Assembly (NCBI GenBank): GCA_013398615.1
Contig: VZSR01000514.1
Coordinates: 7,869,316 to 7,933,315 of the forward strand
DNA length: 64,000 bases
Source: Brachypodius melanocephalos
Taxonomy: Eukaryota; Chordata; Aves; Passeriformes; Pycnonotidae
Reading direction: 5' to 3'
This document shows, piece after piece, positions 24,601 to 38,283 of this stretch; within the stretch, counting starts at the first letter, position 1, and every line of letters begins with the position of its first letter. The position numbers and the translations under genes are program-made. The notes under the pieces were generated by a model, which saw only the letters and a program-made list of their open reading frames with translations, was not told the origin of the DNA and did no database searches.

Positions 24601-27600
24601 ATCTTACAAGGCAAGTGTTTGAAACTCGGAATAAGTGCACTTAATTAAAGGAAGGCTGTGAAAATGTGCACTAATCTGATATGACTAATAGCAAAGTGCA
24701 TGAAATTGCTAATTAGAATTTCATTAAAGGTGCTGCTTTATCAGACTGCGAATATCACAACCTTTAAAATTCTTTCAGGAAAGCTTAATTCCTTTTCAAA
24801 CAGAAATATTCTTTAAAGACATTTGATTTGTTCTGAAGGAATTTGTAGCTTAGGCTGAAACATAAAATGTTGCCAGTATTCCACGGGAGTAATGTTTGAA
24901 TAAAAATGTGTATCAGGTATTTTCTTTCATCAGGCAGATGAATAATATTTTTTGAAAATATTATTGTTCAAACAATACAATCAGCTAAGAAAAGTAAAGT
25001 TTAATCTTTAGATTATTTCAAACGTAATTTGTTTTTATGCCTATACTGTAATATTTGATATGCCTTTGCTTTAAAGGAGGAAATAAATGAAAAGCTTGCT
25101 TCAAAAGTAACGTATGAACAATAAAATATACAGCTATGAATATAATTTTATGAAAGTACATGAGGTTTGGGTGCCCAGAAAAAGAAAATTAATTGTCTAC
25201 CTTGATTTTTAAAAATACATCAAAAACTAATATTCTTTGTGAAATATCTTGTAACACCTTAAATAGAAATTATATTTAAAAAATCCATATTTTTAAGGTG
25301 TTGGAGAAAACCTCAAACTTTGCCCAAATACCTGTATTTCTAGAATTTGGTAATATTTTTATTCATTTTACCTCTTCTTTTTTCCCCATGCTGAGACTTC
25401 AAGTTTACTGCTTTTTATTTAATTTTCCGCTGCTTGTCTCACTTGTCCGACAGCAGAATTCCTCTCTCTGGATTTGCTGTTCATTTTGGAAGCACCCTGT
25501 GCCATCAGGGGTTTTATTTGCACCTGAAGAACTCCCTTTTGCACTTACTGTGAGTGATGGGGCAGTTCCAGGCTTTGGAATTCACCGGGATTTTAGGTTT
25601 CACTTTTTCTAGAGAAGCAAATACACCCCATCAGCTTTTGCCCCTGATTCTGGGAAATGCCCTTCTCCACTATTCCCTGATCCTTCCTCTCCCAGAGCAG
25701 GATCTCCGTGGCAGAAAGCGCTTTCTTTCATCACTTTTACGGTGAATTCATCCTCACAGAGGGTGCTTTTGACAAAATTCTCACTTATTTGTGTGTCACA
25801 CTGTGATTTTTGGTTCAGAAACCGCCAGGTTTGCTTGCATAAGCAGAGAAGGGTTGGGGCTTAAATAGGTAACAGCAAAATGAAAGATCCTTGAAGCAGC
25901 TGAAGTTTGTGTGTATTTAAAAATATACCCATCAAGGCTTCCCATTTGTGAGCTGCAATTATTGTTATTAATATTAGCAAAAAAGAAAAAAAAAAGTGGT
26001 TTTGCTGGAATTAAGTATTCAGAGCACATTTTTAGAAAGTCAAATTAAAAACTAATCAATGCAAATTTACATGACAAAAAGATTCTTGGAAATGGATAAA
26101 GAGTGAACAGAAGAATCTTTACTTACGAGATAGTATTTTATTACTTTGAGCATTTTTTAAAATCACATGTCAATTACAGTTTGGTGTGATTTCAGCTCTT
26201 GTTATAGGTATTTTCATGCCAGTAGGTATTTTATCAGTTGGACAAAGCAACACATAAAAGTGATTTCAGCTTTCTTCATAAATATGCCAACTTTCTTTAT
26301 GTACATTTGCTTTCTACAATAAATACATTGATAAAAAAATCAGTCTAGACTCAAATAAATGAAAATTATGCTTATTAAATCTAATGTCTGGTGTCAAAAG
26401 TGAGGTGTCAATCTTACCTATCTTACTTCTAAGCAAGGCAAACAAAGCTGCTAATTATAATATTTAAGTTTAAATATAGAATTATTGTTCAAATATGGGA
26501 AACAATGGTGCGGTTGTTCTTTCTACAGCTACATGATTAAGACTACTTATGTCTCATTTTATGCAAAATAAATGACACATGATTGTGATTTAATTCATGT
26601 TAAGCAAATGTCTACAGGGATTTATGACAAAAAAAACCCCAGCAATAACAATTCATACCTTGTTACTTGTCAATAACTGCATTCAGAACAGTGGGGAAGC
26701 AGGGAAAAATAAATAATTGCTCGGAAAAAAAGCCCCCAACACATGCACACACGAAAGGAGTAGCATGCAATAATTTACACCACGTTAATCTAAGGCTGCT
26801 GGTTGTCACACAGGGAGTATTTATAAATTCATGTAGTTCTGTGCTATCCTGCTGTACTTTATTGTCCCTTTCCTAATGCCACCACTCCCAGATTGGAGGT
26901 GCCTCAATCCCCGTGGCTGGTGCTGAGATTAGAGCTCTCCACAAACACGGGGCTGCGTTCAGCGAAGTGTTTGCTGAGCAAAGATAAGGCCCTGACATTT
27001 ACAATTTCCTTCTTCAGAAATTATAGGACGGATGCATTTTGGTGTGCAGAGGAAAACAAGAGCAGGGGGAGCCCCTGGTCCTCCCCTGTTCCTGGTGAGG
27101 TGAGACACGGGTGGCTTCCAGCTGGTGGAGGTTGGATTTGGGGTCTGCTCCCCAACACAACCCCAACTCTCCAATATGGGCAGGGGATGTCCCAGCACCC
27201 CTTTGGGTTTGGCCATATAAAAGCAATAAAAGTAATCAGGAGAGCCTTGATGTGTCAGTTCTAGGTCCTGATGCCTCTCAGTGGCAGAGGGACAGCTGTC
27301 ACCAGCGCGCCCTGGGGGCCCAGGGGACCAGCCCCAGGCACCTGGCACACCTCATGGAAATGCAAACCTCCCATATTTTGGGGTGAGACTAAAAGCCATA
27401 TAACTGCCTGGCTGGATTGCTCAGGCTGTGTTGGTTATGAAGGATGATGTGAGGCTGTTCCCAGCTTTAAAAGGAGAATTTGTTTGAAGGTTGACTTTAG
27501 TGGGTTGTAGGTGCAGAAAAGGTGCTGAATCTGGCTCGGGGTAAAGAAACGAGATTTGTTTGCAGGATTTACAGAGTTTGAACTGGTCTGAAAGAAATTT

Positions 27601-27625
27601 GTCTCCTTTGCTCGCAGCTCCTGTG
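24601..27625. other. Unique AT-rich non-coding DNA
   Basis: The part from 24601 to 25300 is very AT-rich and free of recognised repeats. It includes a perfect 11-bp inverted repeat at 24941-24965. From about 26890 to 27390 the sequence becomes GC-richer and opens overlapping frames on both strands (for example minus 26959-27348). None of these shows a known domain. Confidence 0.55.
24941..24965. repeat. Perfect 11-bp AT inverted repeat
   Basis: AATAATATTTT (24941-24951) is followed by the loop TTG and then AAAATATTATT (24955-24965), its exact reverse complement. The stem contains only A-T pairs, so it is weak in RNA and may be chance in AT-rich DNA. Confidence 0.9.
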
Positions 27626-27675
27626 CAGAGCCAGGAGTTGGACTTGATGATCCTTGTGAGTCCCTTTCAACTGTG
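27626..27675 (+). mobile_element. CR1 LINE 3' end, cut by the assembly gap
   Basis: AGAGCCAGGAGTTGGACTTG, then ATGATCCTTGTGAGTCCC, then TTTCAACTGTG matches the last 60 or so bases of CR1 before its ATTCTATG terminus. The terminus itself is lost in the N run that starts at 27676. The upstream sequence no longer resembles CR1, so the copy is either very short or diverged. Confidence 0.8.
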
Positions 27676-27775
27676 NNNNNNNNNNNNNNNNNNNNNNNNN
27701 NNNNNNNNNNNNNNNNNNNNNNNNNNNNNNNNNNNNNNNNNNNNNNNNNNNNNNNNNNNNNNNNNNNNNNNNNNN
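27676..27775. other. Assembly gap, 100 N
   Basis: Exactly 100 N, the conventional placeholder for a gap of unknown length. CR1 3' regions in opposite orientation lie on either side. An open frame drawn across the gap (27560-27967) is meaningless. Confidence 0.99.
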
Positions 27776-28222
27776 TCTCTGGGCAACCTGTGCCTCACCA
27801 CTTCCACAGGAAATAATTTCTTCCTAAACTTCCTAATTTCTTCCTTTAAACCTGTTCTGCTTCAGTGTAAACCCTTTCCCTTATGTCGTGCCACTACATT
27901 TTTGCTCTTGCAAAAATCTCTCTCCATCTTTCTTGTGCACTTCCTCCAGGTACTGGAAGGCCATTAGATTACCCTGGAGATTTCTCTTTTCCAGGTGGAA
28001 AAAATCCCAATTTTCTCAGCCTTTTCTCCTAGGGGATGTGCTCCATCCCCCTGATCATCTTGGTGGCCTTCTGTGGACTCACTGCAGTGGTCAGTGTCCT
28101 TCCTGTGCCGGTGGCACCAAAGCTGGACACAACATTCCCGGAGGGGTCTGCCTTGACCTGCTGCCCACGGTGCTTTGGATGCAGCCCATTGTCAGCTCGT
28201 GTCCAGCCTCTCATCCACCTTC
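27776..28222 (-). mobile_element. CR1 LINE fragment, minus orientation
   Basis: Read on the plus strand this is a reverse-complemented CR1. In order it shows TCTCTGGGCAACCTGTGCC, TCACCACTTCCACAGG, AATTTCTTCC, CTCTCCATCTTTCTTGTG, AGGTACTGGAAGGCC, TCTTTTCCAGGTGG, TTCTCAGCC, GGATGTGCTCCATCCCCC, TGATCATCTTGGTGGCC, CAAAGCTGGACACAACATTCC, TTGACCTGCTGCCCACGG, GATGCAGCCC, and GTCCAGCCTCTCATCCACC. About 450 bp remain. The true 3' terminus falls inside the N gap, and about 35 bases are missing near 28190. The plus-strand frames at 27888-28352 are by-products. Confidence 0.93.
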
Positions 28223-30498
28223 CAAAAAGACTGATAGATTTCATCCCTGTGCTTCACTAAATGACCAGTCAGAAAAGATCAGAGATTTCTTGCTCTTTCC
28301 TGCAGTGGCAGAAGCATTAAATCTGCTAATTATGTTTGCAATGAGCCAATAATCCTACATTTTTTGTTAGAAGTGATGGCCAGTAGCACAGAACAAAAGA
28401 AGCAGTGAGGGAGAAGAAATAAGCAGGAGCTGCACAAGTTTTGTGAGGCCTTATGGGTTCCTCTCAATTCCTTTGAAAATCTTACTTTGTTTTTGACTTT
28501 ATCTTACATTTTTTTTCAGCATTGCTCTGCATCTTGTTTTAGATTTACTCCTTTGTCTCTTTTCGCCCTGTGTTTCTTTCCTTCTTTATTTTATGCTCTT
28601 TCCCAGGCCATCTGATTTATTGTCCGTTACCTTCAAGACTGATGGTTTCTTCCTGTGCAAATCCAACATGCTCTGTGTTTTCCTCTTCCTTAGTCATTGC
28701 CACATAATCTCACAGCACAAATTCTTGCTAACACTCCTAAAAATATTGGTGTTTCTTAAGTTCAGTGAATGAGTCCCTTCCCCTGTCACCCTTGGATGTC
28801 TCAAGACAAATCTCTTTTCTAAGCTGTGTGTGACAAGTAAAGCACTCTGGTGTTTTTGGAAGAAAAACTAAGAGAAGAAAACTTATTTTCCCCACATTTT
28901 GTTGCACATGACTTGAAACTCCAGCGCTGCACACAAATTGCCAGATTCTGTGTTGTGTTCATCCTAACCTGGGTAATCCTGCCAGCCTGCCGAATCAACT
29001 GGACACCATACAATATTAGACTTTATACTGCAAAGTGCTGCCTGAAAATTCACACAACAAGCTCCTAAATAATTCAAACAGCAAACACATCCTGCTCCTC
29101 AGTGATGGGAGGTTGTTTAGATCAACACATGCCACATCTCCAGGATCTCCCACGCTTCAGGAGCCCTGCAAAGTTAATTGCTGGTTTTTGGCAGCAGGGA
29201 GCATGCTGGGACCAGGGGGATCCATTTCAGCCTTTTGGGCTTTTGGAAACATCACCCACCCATTTTGCCCTTACCTGTACAGCACCAGGTACAGCAGGAG
29301 GATGGAAACCACATGGTGAGACAACAACCAGCACTGGCACCACCCCTGCACCGGGTTCATTTGTGAATTCAGATAAAGGCTTTAATGCCAGTTGTTTTGC
29401 CTGTTAGATTTATGCACCATGCCATACGTGTTTATATACATTGTAAAAGTCTAATGAGAACAATCAAGCAATTACATCATCTTGCAGTGCATATGGAATG
29501 CACATGAAAAGGCGATCACACCGTGGTGCCTCCCACCTTTGCAATGCAGGTACTTTGAAGGCTATAAATAGACAAGAAGCCTCAGAGTAAATTAGCAACA
29601 CTACAATTTCCATTAGACACCTGCCTTGCAGTATGGAGGTGCCCAGGTGCTCTTTGTACTCGAACATATACATTTAAAACCAATGTTTTGATTTCTAAAT
29701 ACCCCAAACGCTCTTCTGTTTGTAATGTTCATTTTCCGGCTCTGTTTTTAGCTACAGACTGATTTCAAATAGTCCTAAGAGAAAAAAAAAAAGAAGGGTG
29801 AATAAGTCTTTAAAATAATTTGAGATGAAGCTCTATCCATGAATTCCTGGTCTGATCCAAACCTCCTTGAAGTAATTTAAGAGTTTTGAAGACACTTTTG
29901 TGGTCTTTGGCTCACAAGTGTAGCTCTATTAATTCTGCATATTAAGGACCACCCAGTTTTCAGCTGGTGTCTCAGCTTCAGTGGAATAATTCTAGGTAAA
30001 GACCTTATTCAGAGACAAACATATCAGGAAGAGAAATTATTTAGCTATACAGATCAGTAAATACTTCTGTTACCCTGAAACTGTTAAAAACAGCATCAAC
30101 TTGTCAAAGAGACTTCAGATAAAAATAACAGTTACATTTAACAAATGATGCAACCCTCAGCTACTTTTCAGAAACCAGCTACCGTAAAAATCAAATATTT
30201 AAAATAGAGAAACATCCCTTTTTCCTTCGCTAGACACATCACAGACTCACAGCTCCATTTTTGCAGGATTTTATCTCTTCATTAGCCACTACAACAGTGG
30301 GCAGTGTTGCATCAATATTACAAACACATTTCCCAAGCATAGCTGATATTCTTTGGAGTCAGTTCCACACATCTGAGGTGCATGAAAAACACTAAATTGT
30401 ATTTGATAGCTCCCAAATTGACTTCTTTCATTTAATTAAAAAAAAACCTACAAGACTTTGGGAGTAAGCCTGTTCACCAAACAGCAAAAATCCTCTTT
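28223..30498. other. Unique non-coding DNA, 2.3 kb
   Basis: No gene is recognised. A T-rich stretch lies at 28480-28600 and an A run at 29781-29792. Three overlapping plus-strand frames at 29035-29407 come from a moderately GC-rich patch and match nothing known. Confidence 0.55.
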
Positions 30499-30562
30499 TG
30501 TGTGCATGTGTGTGTATAAATATATACATGTATGTATATGCATTTATATATATATATACACA
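30499..30562. repeat. Compound TG/TA microsatellite
   Basis: TGTGTGCATGTGTGTGTA is followed by ATATATACATGTATGTATATG and a pure TA tract (30545-30557). It is interrupted and probably polymorphic. The frames over it encode an artefactual YIYIYTH segment. Confidence 0.9.
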
Positions 30563-32690
30563 TCTGGCTAAGTATGGGTCCTATTCTGCTCTCAAAGATG
30601 CTAAATATGGAAACTGTGAAAGGCTGACTGAATTTTTCAATTCTCTTCCAAAGATTGGGCCAGCACATTCTGCTGCTTCTGATATTTTAGAAAACAGGAG
30701 TTTCACATCACAGCACAACACTGAGTTCATGTTTCTTACAACTCCAATTACACAAAAATATCATATTTTTGCAATGCCTGCAAGCATGTATGAACCCATG
30801 AGGCCTTTTTGATTGCTAGAAACAAGAATACAGAAGTGTTACTTACTGTATCATCAGGCAATGAATAAACACAAAGGTACAGGCTTCCCATCAGTATTTC
30901 TCCTAAGTCCCTTGGCAGATCAATCTAACATAAATTTTACTAATTGAAACCTTTTCACACAGGCATTGTAGTTGACAGATACTAGAATTATGCTCTATTT
31001 GAAAATATACCTTAAAAAAATCAAAATATGTCAAGTACTTTCAGGGCCTTGAGTGGGTACTTGAGAATTGAACAGCAGATGTAACATTTACACTGAAGTG
31101 CCTCTCACAGGCACTGGACATGTGTGAGATGGGTAAAATGGATTATAAACCTTCTTTTAGCAAGTCAGTAAGAGGTTTAGGACCTTGCCTTCCAACCTTT
31201 TTCTGTTCAAAAGGTGGGTGAAAAGGTAAAATCTTGCATGTATCCTTTTACAGTTTTTTTTTTTTTTTCCCACTGCAAATATCTTTCAAAAAATAAAAAA
31301 ATTCACCAGTCTAGCAACATGCACCCGCTGCAATCATGTTTGATGTCTCCTGAAGAATTTGACTGCGCATATCTTGCTGGAGGAAACATGTGTGTTATTT
31401 ATCAGATAGGCTTGTCTTCTTTCCAGGGCTGCCAAGGATAATGTTATGCAACGTTACAGGACGAGATGACAGATTACTGGGTTTCATGCCAGTAAATGAT
31501 CTCTGATAATGCTGGGAACCAAATATAAAAATCAGGAACTGGAAAGATGCAAGGATGTATGTCTCTTTTGGACTGTTTCACAGCTTACTAGAGAACAGAG
31601 CACTCTGAAACTTGGACTTTAGGAACCAAGGGCTGTGGAATCTAAAATATTAGGCACCCAACAGAGGTTTTATACAGTAGTTTCCCCTAATCTCAGAAAC
31701 ATCTGTTCATTTTCAGAAGTAAATCTGTATACAGTTTATGTTTCAAGGAGAGTCAGATTCCATTCTTCAATTTCCTTTTTGTATGCGTGCCTGTGTATCA
31801 TTTATTGTATTTGCAATCAGTGTGGGGTTTATCCCTGCTTTCTTTTTCCTCCTGGTGTTTCCTATCCTCTTGAAATAAGGCTGGCTTGTTTTCCAATCAA
31901 GTAATGTGTAAATAAAAATGATTCCACAAGTGTCAGCATGTGATATTCCCTCTTTGTTGAGCACCCCAAGCAATGCAAAAAATAAAATACATTCTGGAGA
32001 CATGGGAAGGGATTTTCCTTGTACTCAGAAGCTGCAGGACTTCCAGAGCACATCAGCCAATTGATTACCCATTCAGTCTACCCTGTTTCCTTTCACAGAA
32101 CAAATAAGATTTATGACAATTTAGAGATGAGATGAAGTTTTGAAGCTTCATTTGATTTTTCAGCTTCAAACAAGGAAGGCCTCCAGAACAGAGGCGCTGG
32201 GTTCTTACCACACAGAATTGATTTTTCTGGAAGCAGCTCTTCCATTCACCAACTTGACTGGAGGCCCTTTTTGTAGGAATGCCTTCCCAGTAATTCAAGG
32301 GCTGGCAGTGAGCACAAGGGATGTTCCCTCCTAAGTTTCTTTCCATTCTCTTAACGTTGGTGTCGGTGTCCAGATTGCCCAAGGCACAGAGGATTTGTTT
32401 TTAAACAAATTTTCAAAGCAGTCAGTCTGGTTGGGCGATAGCCCTAGAAGGATTGTCAGCTTAAGCTGCAACAAACAATGGGAAATGCTGGACAATCATG
32501 TATTCCTCTGGTGATCAAAATGCATTTTCCTTGTGGTAACACAGGAGCCCAACGCAGCAGGGGGAAAAGACCAATTTGTTTACACAGATTTTTGGGGTTC
32601 AGAGCCCTTAATGAGTGATGCTGTAGGATTGTGCTGGTGCTCAGACCCTGTGGGTAGTGCTAGAGAGCATCGCCAGTATGTAAGGAGAGG
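30563..32690. other. Unique non-coding DNA, 2.1 kb
   Basis: No gene or interspersed repeat is recognised. A run of 15 T occurs at 31254-31268. The frames at 31635-31904 (plus) and 32065-32382 (minus) have no recognisable domains. Confidence 0.55.
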
Positions 32691-32750
32691 AATAATATAA
32701 ATATTGTATATAATATATAATTATATAATATATATCTAATAGGATAATTT
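32691..32750. repeat. AT-rich simple sequence
   Basis: About 60 bases of nearly pure A/T built from TATAA and ATATAT units, ending near the A run at 32751. Confidence 0.85.
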
Positions 32751-34971
32751 AAAAAAATCTTTGTGTGAGAAATCACATAGTTATGGGTTTTAAAACTTTC
32801 CTTGATTAGTACATTTGGATGAGTCCATTGGCATGGAAGCTAACGGCTTCATGAAGAATTAAGGGCATGGAATTCTGAACAGAAAAGACAGAACCCTAAA
32901 CTAGGCTACTGTGTGCCTTTGCTGTGGGGAGCTGACCTTTGCTGCTAAGCAAACAGACTGCTGAATTATGGTTCTTACTGCTGCTTGTGGTTTTACTCCT
33001 CTTTACAAATTATTGGCCAGAGCTCCTGACCCTGTGGTCCGATCCGAGTGGATCACTCCCTCTGGGGCTGGCGCAGCTGATTTTGGCCATCCCTGCTGTG
33101 TTTGGCCCTGCACGCCGAGCCTGTGTGCATGCAAATAACTCTGGAAGTGTGTCAGGGCTGGCCTCGCAGCTCCAAGTCTGTGACCATAAGGGACCCAAGC
33201 ACAGCCTCTCCTGCCTCCTTGCAGTGGTGAATCCACGCTCTCGTTCCAGCCGGGCGCTGACAAACCTGTGAGATGCTGTACCTGATAGCAGGGGCATCTA
33301 CAAGTAGGGATAACCTCCTAACTCCTGGCATTTTAAACAGCTCTGTCTTGTTCTTCCAGCAGCCTCCTTGTTGAACGATATCAGGCAAAGGACAGAGATT
33401 GTAAATCTTTGCCTGCAGGAGCTTTAGAGATGTAGGAACAAATGCTGAGAATGCTCAGCCTTTCGGAAAAGGCCCGAGGTCCTTCAGGACTTCAGCGTTT
33501 CTCCCCGGAAGCTTTTGGAGACAAGACAAAAATATTTGGCAGTACTGAACGAATCAGATAAAGCAAGGCAATCCAGAAAAATGAGTGTTGATTTACCCGT
33601 TTCTCCCCGAAGAGAAGGAAGGGACACGCACAGGAAATGTTTCTCTTGATCAAAGGCCATGGTGAACGACTGCAGTAAAATGGATCAGCTTTCATGCTTC
33701 ATTTAGCTACTGCAATGGCTAATGAGAAATGTAGAAGTTTGGTAGTTCTTTGACAGCTCTGGGAGCTTGGAATCAGGTTCATGGGGAGCCATTGCAATGT
33801 TAATCAGAAATTGTTAACTTATAAAAACTTTATCTGAAGAGATTTTTTCTCCTGTTGTTTGGACTATTGCCTAGTTTAGAGCAGACAACTGATTCCATCA
33901 TGCAAGAAGATGTTTCTAGCAGAGAGACAAATCTCGTATATCATGTTGGCAAAAGGAAAAACAGTGTCCTGATTGTGTTCTATATGACTAAAATGAAGGT
34001 ATTTTCTCTCTTGTCCCCACTCCACCCATAGTGATAGATAAACAGAGGAGCTGCCCTGTCCACTGAGATCAGGGGCCTGGAAAGTAAAATGCAGACTAGC
34101 TTCTGAATATGGAAAATTACCATCCTTGTTTGGATTCAAAGTATTCATATTGGTTGAGATATCAAAAAAATTCTCTGAAGTAGAAGAGGTCCTTTTCTAA
34201 TGCTGACATTTTCCTTGGGCAAAGTTAATTGGGGGAAATTTCCCCATGAAAGAATCTAAATGAAATATTTTATTTATAGCTGTAAGTAATGACACCTTAT
34301 GACCCCTTGTATTGTCAGAGAAAGAAAAAGCAGCCTCTCAACAATTTTCTAGATGAAAACTGGAAGACAATATAACTTTTTTAAAAAATGTCTCTTAATT
34401 CCAGAATTCTTCAACATCCCTCATGTTCTGGTAGACTGGATAAGGGGAGATCTGGATTAAAACTGGTTTTACAAAAGCAAACCCAGATTAAGAAGGTTGA
34501 TGAGTGAAATGTAAAACCACCTCAGTTTGCTCAAAACTTTTATCTGTTTCTCTCTTCAACTCTAAACTTTCGTGGATGAGATAAAATAGGGACTGAATCC
34601 AAACAAGGCGGTTTTGCAAAAGCTCCTCAGCTCTTCTCTAAAAATAAGATTAAAGAAATCCTCTAGACTGCAGGAGATGACTTTATCTTGTTACATTGCA
34701 AACCTCATTCCCTTACTTTAAATCTTCTTCTCTCTTACTAAAGATAACTAATAGGGATGCTGAGAGCCATTGTGTTCTGTTGACATCTTTAAACATAAAG
34801 CAAGCTATCAATATCTGGCTTTCGAGGGGTCTCTCTGCTCCCGTTCCCAAGTACAAAAGTTTTTAGTCATATCATTATGAGAAAGACATATTGCTACACA
34901 TGCTAATGGAATTTACTTTTGTGAATCTTATTGAGGAACCTGGGACACCGAGGACATTATTGTGCTGTGAT
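32751..34971. other. Unique non-coding DNA, 2.2 kb
   Basis: A GC-richer patch at 33001-33270 holds 10 CpG by my count, and four overlapping frames on both strands (32939-33388). It is too sparse to call a CpG island. An octamer ATGCAAAT lies at 33129-33136. The rest is AT-rich with no recognised element. Confidence 0.5.
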
Positions 34972-35020
34972 TTGTGCTGGTGTAACACCCCGGACTTCAG
35001 CAGAATTACATGTGATTTCC
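34972..35020. repeat. Possible old amniote interspersed repeat relic
   Basis: GTGCTGGTGTAACACCC, then GGACTTCAGCAGAATTACA, then TGTGATTT resembles a widespread old amniote repeat in which GGTGTAAC and GAGTTACAC-like halves flank GACTTCA. The better copy in this window is at 47628-47685. I cannot name the family with certainty. The match is short and could be fortuitous. Confidence 0.3.
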
Positions 35021-38000
35021 TCTCTGCTATCCTGCAGCAGACAAGGGTCCAGAGACACTGGGGCAGGCCATGGGCAGGAAACAAAAAATTCTGTGCCTTC
35101 TTAAGACAATTTATACTAATGAAATATGATAGCTAAAATCACATCCCATTACCACAGAAAATTATGACATGGTGACTTTCCTGGAGCTGCGTTCGGTTCT
35201 TTGTGAGGTGAACTTACTGTGACAGGTTTAGACATTTGTCTGGACAAGCCCTGCATATTGTTTATAAGAAGTCTTGTTTTTAAAATAGTACTGATGGCAA
35301 CAGTTTGCACAGAGCTATCGATATGCAGCATTCTTGGCAAGGACGTGTCTGACAGGGAGGGAGGAGGCAAAATCTTTTTTCATTTGCCACAGTGAGAAGT
35401 TAATGGAATGGGTCTAGATCTGTAAATACTTGAGATGAGATTCTGGCTCAATATCCTTTCCACAACTCACTGAAAATGCTGACCAACACAATGACTTAAT
35501 TAGGATCAACTGAACTCATCTAAGTCTCTGAGCAGTTTCCCTGATGATGTTTTCCTTTGCTTTTATTTAGCTCGGCGTGATGAGCCCGTTTCACTATCTG
35601 ACACCCTCTGGGCCCAGTGCATCCCTGTTGTAACAAGATCTCTCATATTTAGAGAATTACTTTGGGATGAATGTGGTCTCCTGTGTTTGCACTAAGTATA
35701 ATACAGACACTAAACTGTGGATTATTATCTCCTAGTGGGAGATCTGTGTCTTGTGATGAGATTAAGGAGGATGCAGCTGTGAACGGGACCACTTTGGCAA
35801 AGTTGCTCCAAAAAAAATTTAACTAGAGCGACTTTGGTTTGTGAAAAACTGACTGTGTGCTTCACTCCGAATAAGCTCCCACATAAAATCCTCGCAAAGC
35901 ACGTGCAAAGCTCCTTTGTGGTAAAACAGAGCTGTTTTGACTAGCCATATATGTTTCCTGTGTAAATCCGCCACATCCTGGTCTATGGCTCGCTTGCATA
36001 TCAAGTTTTCATGTGAGTCAGATTCCCAAGGCATCTTTGCAGAATAATAAAGTCATACATGACCATGTAAATGATACCCCTGAAAAAAGCCCCCCTCAGT
36101 CCTCTTTTCAAAGTCATTTCCAAGCCCAGATTTACACATTCCAGTTTCCAAAGCTGCTCAGATAATTGCCAAAACAAGAGCGCTCCACTATGCTCGTCTC
36201 TAATTAGTAAAATCTGACTTTTGTCTTCCTGTGACAATAGCTTTGCATGTCTCTAAGAAAACAAGAGATTTATAGGATACTGGTGATATTTATTTTGAGA
36301 TGGCATTTTGTTCATCATTTCAATACAGCCAAATTACAGGCAGTATTTCTGTTCATTTAAATCATAATTTGTGCATTCCTTTTATCATTGCAATCCCTGA
36401 GAATGTGGAAGATACAAAATCAGTATAACACATTAGCAATAGATAATACAGTCTAAATAAACATAATAAGCTTTCCTATATGTCTCTAGACCAAACCTTA
36501 TCTAAAAATACCCTAATGAAGCTGAACCATCCAATTACTTGTTTCTTGGAGGAACCCCTTATTAATGACATTGCAGTGAGGGAAAAACATTAATTATTGG
36601 ACACAGTGGGATCTTTTACATTCTGTCTAGTCTGAACAGCCCCAATTAATACAACAATAATTATCAGCTAGCATGGCAGGCTAGCTGAGCACAGCTCCTA
36701 TCTGCTGATTGGGTGGGGAATGTGGGACAGCTCTCAGGCTGTGCAGATTTCTCAGACTCAGACCCCTTTTATTTTTTTTTGCCCTGCTATGTGAGAACGG
36801 AATGCTAGAGATATTAAAGCAGGTGGATTACCCCGTTGAGGCAGGGGCTGTTCTTATGAGAGGCAAAGCACAGGTGCCACTTTGTGAGAAATGCCATTCC
36901 CTCCTTCATCTCCCACCCACCTGCTGTCTGTATTTCTGTCACTCGAGGTTTGACATGATCACTCTTTGATAAGGTGAATGTGATGGTGCAGGCTTTTAAA
37001 GTTGTCTGTTTGCTTGCTCCCTTCTCCTCTCCCCAGCTATCTCAAAATGACAGTTTACAAATGCAGGAGCAAATGTTGACATGATTTATTGCCACCAGTG
37101 TTGCTGCAGTCTCGAAAGCAGAATGTCTATTCTCCATCAAATCCAACCCGAGGCAAGCACCAAGTATGGGAAACTTCAGCTCAAAAGGTTAAAGTCTGCA
37201 AAAGTTATAAGTGACTAGAGGGGGAACAATGGAAAGTGTTAGACAACCTGAATAACAGGCGTTACTACTCCACTGCCTATAATAATAATAATTCACCTTT
37301 TATCCATTGAAGATAAAAGGACACAATGTGGGAAAATTAAGCTGTATAGACATCTTGGGGATATCTCATCTGAGATCACACACCACTTCTTTCTTGTGGT
37401 TATCATGATTTTATCAGAGCCACTTTGAAGTCTATATAGCCTTATATCTCAGTTATCTACATTTCATCCTGTATGTATTTATTGCAGATGGGCCTAAGCT
37501 GCTAAATTCAGATCCAAATCCAGATTCTGATTTTGAATTCCCCAAGGTCCGTAGCTAGCTCGAAGCAAGGGTTTTGGTTTGGAATCATCTCTATTTATGG
37601 GTAAGGAAAAGGGGTTTAATATATGCTCTCCCAGACTGCATAGCTCTATATATGTGCACACAGAGTCACTCTACCTCACATGTACATCTAGGAAAAACAG
37701 AGTGTGACTATGTAATTAAAAGCTGCCTACACTGGTATTCATACCTTAAAGAAGGATGGATTTAGAAGTGAGCCTCAGCTTTGACATTTTGTGATTTCTG
37801 AGTGCTTTCCTTTACAACCCTAACAAGCTTTTATCCCTGTTTTAACATCTGGAGCTGCAGCACAGACAAACACCCTCAGCCCTCCCTGGCATACAGGTAA
37901 AAACTACACGCAACAGCGGGCATTTTGCAAGTCTTTGTGCACTGGGGTCTGTTTTTCTGTGTTAGCTGTAGCCTTGACTCCAGCAGCAAAGCAAACGATG

Positions 38001-38283
38001 ACACAGATGTAAATAGGGATATAGAAAACCAGGCTGCCACTTCATTCGAAGCTCAAGAGGAATTCTCAAGGGGAGTGAGTGTCCTGTAGACAGGGAGGGG
38101 ACACCAATCAGCTACACCAGGAACAAACTTCCCTTGTTCTGAGACAAGAGTGTGTAGGATAAGCAAGCCCTCTGTGACTAAAGAGAACCAGAAACGCTTC
38201 TACCTTTTGCATAATACTGATGTGCTAATTAGGGCACTGATATCCTCAGAGGGCAAGCTCAAATCTGATGATGTGTACAAAAC
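35021..38283. other. Unique non-coding DNA, 3.3 kb
   Basis: No gene is recognised. A run of 9 T lies in 36770-36780 and a TAA trinucleotide stretch at 37279-37293. Around 37475-37610 the sequence (CAGATCCAAATCCAGATTC, GGTTTTGGTTTGGA) faintly recalls old amniote repeats, too weakly to call. An AT-rich segment at 36240-36660 is rich in TAAT/ATTA. Confidence 0.5.

Noticed and set aside
27560..27967. Open frame spanning the N gap
   Set aside because: It exists only because N codons are read through. The flanks are CR1 sequence in opposite orientations.
27888..28352. 154-codon plus-strand frame
   Set aside because: It lies mostly in a minus-strand CR1 copy and is an antisense artefact of the repeat.
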